A DNA stretch of 64,000 bases from Antedon bifida. Its lineage: Eukaryota > Echinodermata > Crinoidea > Comatulida > Antedonidae. A program made the position numbers and the translations under genes. Shown one piece after another: positions 35,201-42,822 of this stretch (the first letter of the stretch is position 1; every line of letters begins with the position of its first letter). The stretch covers positions 18,044,501 to 18,108,500 of the forward strand of contig OY727094.1 in NCBI GenBank assembly GCA_963402885.1. Reading direction: 5' to 3'. A model generated the notes under the pieces. That model made no database searches. It was not told where the DNA came from and was given only the letters and a program-made list of their open reading frames with translations.

Positions 35201-36984
35201 AAATGGGATACATAATTGACTGCACCAATAAATCGTTTAGTTTCTTTATGGGTTCGTGGGACTGGCAAATTTCGGATAGCTGCACACCTGTCGCCTAATG
35301 GTGTGATACACGCGTGTCCTGAAGAATTAATCAGGATGGTGTGTCCCATATATTGCACTTTATTCTTAAATAACTTACATTTCTTTGGACAAATTCTAAA
35401 ACCATTTGATTGTAGGGCTTGTAAAACGGAAACAAGGTGCTGTTTATGAGCAAATTTGTCTTGGCTAAATAAAATAATATCATCATGATGGGCGATACAG
35501 AATTCTCTAGAATTTGGGATTTCATTTAAAATTTCGTCAATCTTTGCTTGAAATATACCTGGCGAAACGTTTAATCCTTGTGCTAATCTCTTATAGTAAT
35601 AATGCTTTCCACCATGATATGAAGCTATACCTGTATATTGTTGGGCATGTTCGGCTAATGGTACACAGTGAAACGCTGATTTCAAGTCAATTACGCTAAG
35701 AATCTGTGCATTAGCGTTACCTATTGTTTTCAAAGTTTCGGCTAATAAGGGGAATGGGTGATTAATACGTTTTATCCTGGAATTTAGATAGCGGAAGTCT
35801 GTGACAACTCTTTTATCTTTCGAATTTTTCTTTGAAACAAGAAGGACAGGGGAAGTATACGATTGGTGTCCTACTGCTAAGATTCCTAGTTTGACTAATT
35901 TGTTCAATTCGGCCTCAATAACATGTTTGTCTTTGTCTGTCGCGAAGTATGGTCGAATAAAAAATGGTTCATCATTAGAGAGGTGTATGTCGGCTTTGAA
36001 GTTTGGGCAGCTAGATAGTTCACCATATAGTGAAAATGCGTTTCTGTTTTGTTGTAATGTTTTATATAGATCTTCTTTTTCTCTATGTGTTAAAACGCTG
36101 TCTGTTAAATCAACTTGTTTTCTAATTATTTCTTCCTCGGTTAAAGATAACAATGGGTCTGTACGTTCTAAATGTGGGTACTTGTTTGTGTTGTCATTGG
36201 TTAACCTTATTCTATCAATTGGTAGGTCGTTAGTAACTGTTACAAGGTTGGTTAAATGAAGGCTCGCGATAGGTTGATGTGTATTAAGGGATACGTTTCT
36301 GTTTGTGTTGTTAGTGATATCAATGTTGGTTTCTCCTCTATGTAATTTTACTAACATATCTGATGGACAAAGTTTTGAAATATGGGTAGTTGCATGTAGA
36401 ACAACATCAGAATTGCGTACAAAGGCGGGAACTCTTCCTTTTAATTTAACTGTTTTAGTATCACCGGGTTTAAGAAAAATCTTGTGTACTGGACGAAAGC
36501 TAAAAATCTTTGGTCTAATGCGAAATGTATTTTCTTTAAAATTTAAAGTACCGTCGAGTTCAGACAATGTTTCGGTTCCAAGTATCAGGTCAATACCTGT
36601 CAAATTTTTAACGATTAATGCTGAAATTTTAAATGTGTGTCCTTGGATAAATAATTCAAATTGCACTAAGTGGTTGGCATATAAGAAGTCACCGTTACCT
36701 AATCGAAATTTAGTTGTGTTTACTTTAACTGGCTTTAGACGCGATAAATAACGTGAGGAATTAACGTAAGATTGTGAGATTATAGTTCTAGTTGAACCAC
36801 TGTCAAATAAGGTTAAAACATTTCTACCATCTGGTAAATTTCCTTTAACGTAATTTCTGTCGTTAAGTAACAAGTCAATCTTATCTGAATTCCCTAAGTA
36901 TTTTGCCTTAAAATTGTCGTTTTTAGTTTGGGGGGCCAGATTGTAGGCGGCATCTAGTCCCCTTTTTAAAAATCCTGCTGGTGG
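32272..36984 (-). CDS. pol: pol of the young Gypsy element
   Basis: The frame is open from 36984 to the stop near 32272, with no ATG at its start, so it is probably made by -1 frameshifting from gag. Order: aspartic protease (LFDSGSTRT near 36800), reverse transcriptase (LSVIDLKSAFH, then AHHDDIILF at about 35470-35496), RNase H (LYSDTSRTATG, TELELFG, FVDHSA), a Pro/Thr/Gln-rich linker of about 120 residues, and integrase with its HHCC finger (HQGTMRTYL...CLRCQQF) and DDE core (SLDFKS, LISDAAT, QVERHI). The tyrosine of the usual YxDD is histidine here. The integrase is followed by about 330 residues including a Lys-rich tail. No env gene was seen. Confidence 0.9.
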   Translation of the reverse strand, partial: PPAGFLKRGLDAAYNLAPQTKNDNFKAKYLGNSDKIDLLLNDRNYVKGNLPDGRNVLTLFDSGSTRTIISQSYVNSSRYLSRLKPVKVNTTKFRLGNGDFLYANHLVQFELFIQGHTFKISALIVKNLTGIDLILGTETLSELDGTLNFKENTFRIRPKIFSFRPVHKIFLKPGDTKTVKLKGRVPAFVRNSDVVLHATTHISKLCPSDMLVKLHRGETNIDITNNTNRNVSLNTHQPIASLHLTNLVTVTNDLPIDRIRLTNDNTNKYPHLERTDPLLSLTEEEIIRKQVDLTDSVLTHREKEDLYKTLQQNRNAFSLYGELSSCPNFKADIHLSNDEPFFIRPYFATDKDKHVIEAELNKLVKLGILAVGHQSYTSPVLLVSKKNSKDKRVVTDFRYLNSRIKRINHPFPLLAETLKTIGNANAQILSVIDLKSAFHCVPLAEHAQQYTGIASYHGGKHYYYKRLAQGLNVSPGIFQAKIDEILNEIPNSREFCIAHHDDIILFSQDKFAHKQHLVSVLQALQSNGFRICPKKCKLFKNKVQYMGHTILINSSGHACITPLGDRCAAIRNLPVPRTHKETKRFIGAVNYVSHFFPQIQSILRPLHTLASKRRKFVWSTEHQKAFDEIKQLMVKPPTLQMPRKEGRFTLYSDTSRTATGSYLTQTVNGKEHIIGYYSKILPQACQRYSVTELELFGLYINVSAFRHLLKGCEFDAFVDHSAIVQIWNSKDQPCTPRLQKLILRLSGYIFQIGYKKGTELVLADFLSRAPRDDDSEIDQVVPIAFNITETESLNPITNTSTSSRPVTRSYAKKMGINIPDLHKSKPVQTPVINQNPVTTNTRPTPQPTATPQIITRQQTNTNRSPPIVTPPPIRNVNIRQPPEERLVDKNNKQSKDTTHRNVPVELYTSPKPLVPNITEFKSAHIPKQQDLDRLMDVIQRKIIRDYNLPVDVKQLRVEQETSPFFKPVYDYLAHDILPADKKAARAVQNKSEQYILCNGLLFRLFFQDKGGEFVLQLAVPENLAETIISQYHDNLLSSHQGTMRTYLTIRKLFYMPLMFEKVNNYTQACLRCQQFRPKTDKLRPLHDRVPATYRPFHTLSLDFKSMPTSPSGFKHIMVVCDEITRFLICVPLKSIDAETICEALIQKVISIFGPPSRLISDAATSLTGKLLTLLCNTLNIDRKIISVHNHGSLQVERHIRTVSDLLKVNLNQFGTDWVRFVSTTCYAYNSFSSPHLGNHSPYELVFGRQPPSLTSLAFNPVSGLSHSYEEYFEHLKKKFQNISQTMLQLQRTQQNVQNSKISQRLEKSPIYSVGQLVYLYKPTSSSLTANSKKIAAEWVGPLVIHEVLDRTHYILATIKGEILRDVFNYNRLKPCFMRTPKERKNFTHLQKLKQLLNEPTDNNEKIQNTINVVNDETNVEFVDEHDRTPTQLQSDTFTHPTKVEPLNLQPYIDCVENNMGLAAPFQMKEEQIKEQTNLIMTAPNDSNMTLNRGRFKAGHFQVLVSYSKPTSAKCNTDKTKHESNVRKFWWNIDRYNDTDKLIKEIINDKQIPISGSPKQFIKRLYNATSY

Positions 36985-37919
36985 CTAGGGTAATAATTGT
37001 TTGACTGTTGGTATGGGTATGGCGGGGGATAATTTCCGTAAGAATGGTGTTGTTGTCGGCAGTGCCTTGCTATGTGGCCTGATTTTCCGCAGTAATAACA
37101 GGTTGGGGGAGGTTGTCTATTAGTATATCTTGGGGTCTGGAATCGGGGTTTATAGGGACTTGGGCTTCGGTTTCGTCTTGGGACATAATTTCGGGTGGGG
37201 GAACGTGAGCGTCGAGTATCATCATTAAGTGATCGTTTTGTTGTGGCCATATCTAACTTAAGAGAATTAATCTCATGTTGGAGCGATTCGAGACTATTAT
37301 CTGTTTCCTGTTTGATGTTGAATGAAACTTCCCGTGTGGGATCATCGACGGAAAGGTCAAAGTAGTTTTGTGCGCTATTTACGATATTATCAATAGTGGC
37401 ATCGATTGGGGTGGACATGGCAACTGCTGCTCTGCATTTTGGTGGAAGGGTCGAAATAAATTTATTTTTGATCTGCTGGTCAGCGTAACCAATTCTGTCT
37501 GCGGCTTGTTTGATTTTGGTTAAGTGTTTTTCGGCGTTGTCGCCGGTATTATAAGTAATAGTATCGTATTCTCTTATGTGAGCATAGATTGATTTGTTCT
37601 TACTGAACCTGTTAATGAATTGGGTTTTTAAGGATTCTAGGGAATCAAACTGCTTTCCTTCTATCCACAGTCTAGCTTGGCCTTGAAGGCTACGTTTGAA
37701 TATACTTATGACATTAAGTAGTTGGGCATTGTTTGCAGGGTTTTCTAAAGTGTAGGCCTCAAGGTAATCGGTGAATGATAAGTAGTGTGCACTACATTGA
37801 TCGTGATCGGTGATGGAACCATCGTATCTTTTGGGCAGAAAATCCGTTTGTCTTAAATGGGGCACGGGATGAGGATGGGCGGGCTCATTTACAATTACTT
37901 CGTTATCAACGTCAACCAT
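36966..37919 (-). CDS. gag: gag of the young Gypsy element
   Basis: 317 residues from an ATG at 37919. The middle matches the retrotransposon gag capsid pattern (FKRSLQGQARLWIEG, LKTQFINRFSK, then KNKFISTLPPKCRAAV). The C-terminus is basic (RRSRSPTRNYVPRRNRSPSP), followed by one CCHC zinc knuckle, CYYCGKSGHIARHC, and a Tyr/Pro/Gln-rich tail. It forms the particle that packages the RNA. It stops at TAA within the run TTTTTAAAAA; pol is in the -1 frame and overlaps by only about 18 nt. Confidence 0.9.
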   Translation of the reverse strand: MVDVDNEVIVNEPAHPHPVPHLRQTDFLPKRYDGSITDHDQCSAHYLSFTDYLEAYTLENPANNAQLLNVISIFKRSLQGQARLWIEGKQFDSLESLKTQFINRFSKNKSIYAHIREYDTITYNTGDNAEKHLTKIKQAADRIGYADQQIKNKFISTLPPKCRAAVAMSTPIDATIDNIVNSAQNYFDLSVDDPTREVSFNIKQETDNSLESLQHEINSLKLDMATTKRSLNDDTRRSRSPTRNYVPRRNRSPSPYKPRFQTPRYTNRQPPPTCYYCGKSGHIARHCRQQHHSYGNYPPPYPYQQSNNYYPSHQQDF

Positions 37920-38321
37920 ACTTTATAATTTTATTAATCAAAATTTCAAAAACAATTTAGTGTATATATATGTAAACTCGCACTCCTCAATCAAGGTTAC
38001 AAATCAAAAAATCAAAATGGCTTTGACTTACCCCAATGCTTCGGATCCAATTAAAACGAATGCAAAAAAGTGTTCAACAATGTTCAAATGTTCAAACAAC
38101 GAACTCAAAAAAAATGCGAAAGGTGTTCATCAATGTTCAAATGCTCGAAGTTCAAAATTAAAAAAAAGTAAATGTTAAAAAAACGTTCTAAAAAAAAAAA
38201 CTTGAAAGTGTCCAAACGAAACGTTCTTGTCCGCTTGCTTCTGTTTTCCGTCTTGAGTCTTCTTGTGTCTTCCTTGATTATCTTCTTTATCTTCATCAAA
38301 CGGTTATACGAAATTAAAAAA

Positions 38322-38460
38322 TTCTGCTTCTCTTGATCCAGTTAAAATGCTGTCTTGAAAAAAAAATTCTGCTTCTCTTGATCCAGTTAAAATGCTGTCT
38401 TGAAAAAAAATTCTGCTTCTCTTGATCCGGTTAACTGCTTAATTGAAAAAAAACTCTGCT
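38322..38460 (-). repeat. 45-bp tandem repeats in the Gypsy leader
   Basis: Three copies (starting 38322, 38367, 38411; periods 45 and 44) of TTCTGCTTCTCTTGATCC on the plus strand, plus a partial fourth at 38454. They lie between the primer site and gag, where packaging or regulatory signals occur in this class. Confidence 0.85.
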
Positions 38461-38674
38461 TGTCTGATTATAAAAATATAAATTTTAACTTGTCTTCGTG
38501 TAATTTTCGGTTTTCTCCTATCAAACAATTATCTGACTGGTGGCTGGTTTTCTTCGTCTTCGTCTCTCTCTATCTGTTTCAAGAAATTATCTCTTGCTTT
38601 TATTTTCTGCTTCTTGTCTTTATGTTAATTTTCTTGTAAATTTTGGTTTCCTCGCTCTGTCCCTTGTAAAATTT

Positions 38675-38687
38675 GGGTCTTCCACCA
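38675..38687 (-). other. Primer binding site of the young Gypsy element
   Basis: TGGTGGAAGACCC on the minus strand, immediately after the 5' LTR. TGG matches the CCA end of a tRNA. I could not name the tRNA. Confidence 0.7.
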
Positions 38688-39255
38688 TGTAATATATTGT
38701 TGTTATGTTGAGGTACTTTGTAAGGAAGACTCTTTACTCGCTTTGCTGTCGTAACATATATTATTTATTCAGAATATACTTGATACAATAACTGAATAAC
38801 TAACTGACTAAGGAACAGAGGATTAGTGATGCTGGCTGTAAGGTGTTCTTCTGAAGAAGTGGCTGTGAAGTGTGTCTGGGCTCTTCTGAAACTTGGGAGT
38901 ATATCGGCTTCGGTTCATTTACATATGTCACTACGTAATCTGTGAGGGTAACGATTGGTTCTAAGTTGATCCAGGGGTGTTTAAGTGGGAGTGATTAACG
39001 GTATAATAAGGTATTTCAATGATGGATGACACTGTCAAATCTGTACTTAAATAGTGTCAATCTCTCCTGGTTTAACGATGGGATAGGTCAAATGTTAAAC
39101 TAAGTGTTTTCTTTAGGGATTCTTTTATAAACTAATGGTCATTTAAAACATCTGGACAAACTCTCCTCTGGACTTTCTGGGTCAAGTTTGTGAACTTATT
39201 GAATTCTGATACAAAGGTTGATTTCTTAATTATAAAAGTATATCGTTACATTACA
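38688..39255 (-). repeat. 5' LTR of the young Gypsy element
   Basis: 568 bp, ends TGTAAT/ATTACA. This is the promoter-bearing LTR in the element's orientation. No difference from 30589-31156 was seen on reading. Confidence 0.95.
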
Positions 39256-39261
39256 ATATAT

Positions 39262-39770
39262 TTAAAATAAATTACATAATATTGACAGTTTAGTGGGGTC
39301 TATGTTTTTAAGTAATATTGAAAACAGAAGGCTCCACCTAAAACACAATTATTGAGATTTTTAGTAGGAATCTCTGTTTTCATAATTTCACAGAAACAGA
39401 GAAAAACTAACCTCTTGAAAATAATGTTGTGAACTTTTTGTGGGGGAGGGGTCTCTATTTTCAAAAACCCGAAAACAGAGACACGGTACAGAATACAATA
39501 TTGAGAAGATTTTTGAGTAGAGATCTCTGTTCACAGTAAAAGTTTTCAATAATTGTGTTAGGTTGGTTTCCCTGTTTTGTTAAGGTCTCTCAAAACCCCT
39601 ACTGTGTTTTACGACAAAACAACAAAAATCGTAAAACTTAATATTGTAAACTTTTAGTGGCAGTCTCTGTTTTCGAAAACCGCACAACAGAGACCAAGTA
39701 TGAATACAGTATTGAAAATATTTTTAGTGTGGATCTTCGATTTCAAAAAGTCCTGACAACAGCGACCCCC
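39262..39770 (+). repeat. Degenerate ~75-bp satellite, block 2
   Basis: The array interrupted at 29865 resumes: units with AAACAGAGACC, ATATTGAGAA and TTTTAGTGGGG, mixed with inverse words such as GGTCTCTGTTTTC, so each unit is partly palindromic. Confidence 0.65.
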
Positions 39771-39967
39771 CGCTTAGACTGCACAACAATGAGATAGGTC
39801 ATTAGGTCTGTTGTATTTTATATTGCTTGGTCGGTTGTTGTTGTTGTTGTTGTTAGTTCCAAGTTGATCACGAATGTAAATAGTATGTGTGTATTGTTAT
39901 GCTTGTGTTATCCTGCCAAGAAAACAATAATCATTATACTATGTATGAATGACTTAATAAACCGTGC

Positions 39968-40110
39968 CTACACTATGACACTTTATGTGAGAAAAAAAAA
40001 ATGTCCATATATGGACATGATGATGTCATACCACTACCCTAATTTAGCATATCACTACCATATTTGGGCACATCACATATTTTTTGTCACATAAAGTTTG
40101 ACAGAGCTTA
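39968..40110. mobile_element. Small MITE (family shared with 25755)
   Basis: The ends are imperfect inverted repeats built on CACTTTATGTGA and its complement, with CTACACTATGACA outside. Internal words GGGCACATCACATAT and TGTCCATATATGGACA (itself a palindrome). About 140 bp. Confidence 0.45.
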
Positions 40111-40400
40111 ACCCAATATTGAGAATTTCTAGTATTGCCGCTGTATTTTTAAAGATTTCTCGAAAATAGAGACCACAATATTGAGAAGTTTTAATAGGGA
40201 TCTGTGCTTTCGAGATTTCTTGAAAACTGATCTTACTAATATACCCATATGTTGATATAAAGTTTGCGGTACACCACGTGTATTAGTTCTGAAAAGAACT
40301 GTTGAGTTTCTCTAAACAAACAATATAATATACCCATACTAAATATTTCAATGTTTTATTCTATAAGGTGGTCTCGGTTTTCAAGATTTCTTAAAATCAG
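40111..40400 (+). repeat. Degenerate ~75-bp satellite, block 3
   Basis: Words GAGACCACAATATTGAGAAG, TTTTAATAGGGATCT and GGTGGTCTCGGTTTTC mark further satellite units, partly decayed, up to the start of the LINE at about 40410. Confidence 0.5.
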
Positions 40401-40409
40401 AAACCTTTG

Positions 40410-41527
40410 TAGTGTGTAGATGATGCTGTTCTTACACATGTCCATTTGATTCAGAGTCATGTTGATAATTTGAAATGTTATGTTAGAGCAACTTTTGTAG
40501 ATTTTTCCTCTGCATTTAATACATTGCAACCTAGGAAATTTTAATTAGGAAACTTAGTGATATGAACGTAAATCCTTATCTTATAACATGGATTAGTAGC
40601 TTTTTAAGTAATAGAGAAACAACGTATGTCAGTATCGGGGACTCTTTCGGATAAACAGATAATGTCGGATCCCCACAAGGTTATGTTCTCTCGCTGCTAT
40701 TGTATGTTTTGTATACGAATGATTGTAAATTATTGTTGAAGTACGCCGACGATACCGTCTTATTAGATTTAATTGATAAGAATGACGAGACATTGTATAG
40801 AAACTCAGTGAATTCATTTATTACATGGTGTGTAGATAATCGTTTAGTTATTAACGAATGTAAAACTAAAGAAATGATTTTTGACTTCCGAAATAGTTCT
40901 AATCAACCGGATTATGCTCAGGTTAAAATCAATGAAGTTGATATTGATATTGTATCCAAATATAAATATCTTGGAATGGTAATTGACAACAAGCTTAATT
41001 GGGGTGAACATTGTAAAACGATCATGTCTAAGGGTAATTCTAGATTGTACTTTTTAAGAAAATTAAACTCGTTTAATGTTGACAACACAATTTTAGGTCT
41101 ATTTTATAAGTCGGTCATGGAAAGTGTCTTAGTTTATGGTTGTCTGATATGGTTCAGTAGTTTTAGAAAATCAGACCTAAAGAATGTTCAATAGTAAATA
41201 AGGCGTGCAGAATAACTAAACAGTTTAGATTTGATGATGTTTGTAACGTCAAAATTTATGATAAGGTCATTGCCATAATGAAAGATGAGAGTCATCCGCT
41301 CTATAGTGATTTTCAATGGCTGAGATCTGGAAGGCGTTTGAGGGCTACACGTTGTAGAACAAAACGCTTCCTTAATTCTTTTGTTCCTTACTCAATTAGA
41401 CATTTTAATAAACGTTGTTAAGTCGTTGAATTTTGTTGCTATGTAATTATATTGTATTAACCTTTTAACTTTGAGCAACTGTATGTCACATGAATTTCTG
41501 TATGGACAAATAAAATGAACTATGAAC
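40410..41527 (+). pseudogene. 5'-truncated LINE reverse transcriptase
   Basis: Plus strand: VRATFVDFSSAFNTLQP (catalytic Asp region), then GSPQGYVLSLLLYVLY, then a 164-residue open stretch (40700-41194) with LLLKYADDTVLLDLID, VINECKTKEMIFDFR, YKYLGMVIDNKLNW and RLYFLRKLNSFNV. These are motifs of CR1/L2-group (Jockey superfamily) LINEs. Frameshifts and stops interrupt it (for example near 40540 and 41195). The 3' end is AATAAAATGAAC followed by a TGAAC repeat. It inserted into the ~75-bp satellite, which resumes at 41528. Confidence 0.8.
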
Positions 41528-41805
41528 TTTGCTAAAGAACATAATATCGAAATCTCTGGGACAGACCCTGGAACATAAGATTGAGAAGTCTTAGTGAGGT
41601 TTTCATGAAATCTCAAGAACAGAGACCACCCTATAGAACACAATATTGAGAAGTTTTAGTGGGGTCTGTGTTTCGAGATGTTATGGTCTCTCTTTTTGAA
41701 ATTTATTTTTTAAAACAGAGACCTTCCTATAGAACACAATATTGAAAAGTTTAGTGGCGATCTCTATTTTCGAGAAATATCGATAATCACAGAATCAGAA
41801 AAAAA
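41528..41805 (+). repeat. Degenerate ~75-bp satellite, block 4
   Basis: Units with AGAGACCACCCTATAGAACA and ATATTGAGAAGTTTTAGTGG, about 85-100 bp apart, the best preserved of the array. Confidence 0.7.
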
Positions 41806-42822
41806 AAGTTTTGAAACTATTGCAATTTGTTTTGGGTCAATCCACAGATTGCCTGGACTTTAAATTAGACCTAGAGCATATTCAGGTAGAGGATAATTAT
41901 ATCTTTCTTTACGTAATAAATATTTTAAATTGTTGAGCCAATGTCTACAAACCCTACGAAACAGTATCTTGAAGGAACAAAATATTTGAAGGGGACGTTA
42001 CTATTCCGAGTGAACAACATGTTTTGACGAAAGACATCACATTTTGACTAATGATTTTAAAGGAACAGAACATATATACATTTTAACGTCTCATCTTTTG
42101 CTATCGTTTTCCCTGCAAAATAAGATTATAAGAATAGACTACATATGATACGAGTACAGACTTCATAATTTCGGGGTCAGAATTGTATTTATTGAGTTTA
42201 TACAATTTATTATAAATGACTGATGTATTGTTCATTTAAACAGTGTTGTTGGCCAGTGTTTATTTTGTTTTGCGTAGATAGAGTACTCAGTCTGTAATTC
42301 AAGTTCACTGTATGTCAATAATTACTTACTTACAATATACCAATATCAATACTGTATTTGAAAATTAATCATGCCCAAAAAAAAAGTGCCTGATGCAAAC
42401 AATGTGGATTAACTCTTTGTAATTTGTATGGTCACATAAACATTTTTCAATTAATGATTATAAAAAATGGTGTTATTAGAGCACAAACTGTCAAAATTTA
42501 GTGAAGGTCTATACATTAGATAACATAGAACCTTTGTATCAAAGTTAAAAGTGATATACACTGCCATTCCCTGAGCATCTGCTTCTGATGGACATGGGTA
42601 CATAATAAGTTTAAATTATTATTCATACATATTAAACGCTTTGACTATTTATTACAGACATTTCAAGTATTTGAATACTGTCTTACGATTTCGACTTTTT
42701 GTTGTTATATAAATCTCTATTTTATATACACTTGCATATTATGTTAATGTGTACTGTAGGGTATATGAATGAATAAACTGTAGATTTGCCTTCCAAAATC
42801 CAGTAGCAAACTACACTATTAA
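41806..42822. other. Gene-free stretch 3' of the dehydrogenase gene
   Basis: AT-rich sequence between the satellite and the dehydrogenase stop codon. No coding or repeat structure recognised. An AATAAA on the minus strand near 42646-42651, about 170 nt past the stop, may end the dehydrogenase transcript. Confidence 0.4.

Larger units (their letters stand above)
30589..39255 (-). mobile_element. Full-length Ty3/Gypsy LTR retrotransposon, very recent
   Basis: 8,667 bp. Two 568-bp LTRs (30589-31156 and 38688-39255) begin TGTAAT, end ATTACA and read as identical line by line. They are flanked by ATAT (30585-30588 and 39256-39259), a 4-bp target duplication. The order on the minus strand is 5' LTR, primer site, repeat-bearing leader, gag, pol, purine tract, 3' LTR. 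In pol the order is protease, reverse transcriptase, RNase H, integrase, which defines Ty3/Gypsy. Both long frames are open. Identical LTRs and intact frames indicate recent transposition. It sits inside an older satellite, just after HINE-like element III. Confidence 0.95.

Noticed and set aside
35801..36751. Two open stretches of ~150 codons on the plus strand
   Set aside because: They are antisense shadows of the pol gene of the young Gypsy element, with no recognisable domain.
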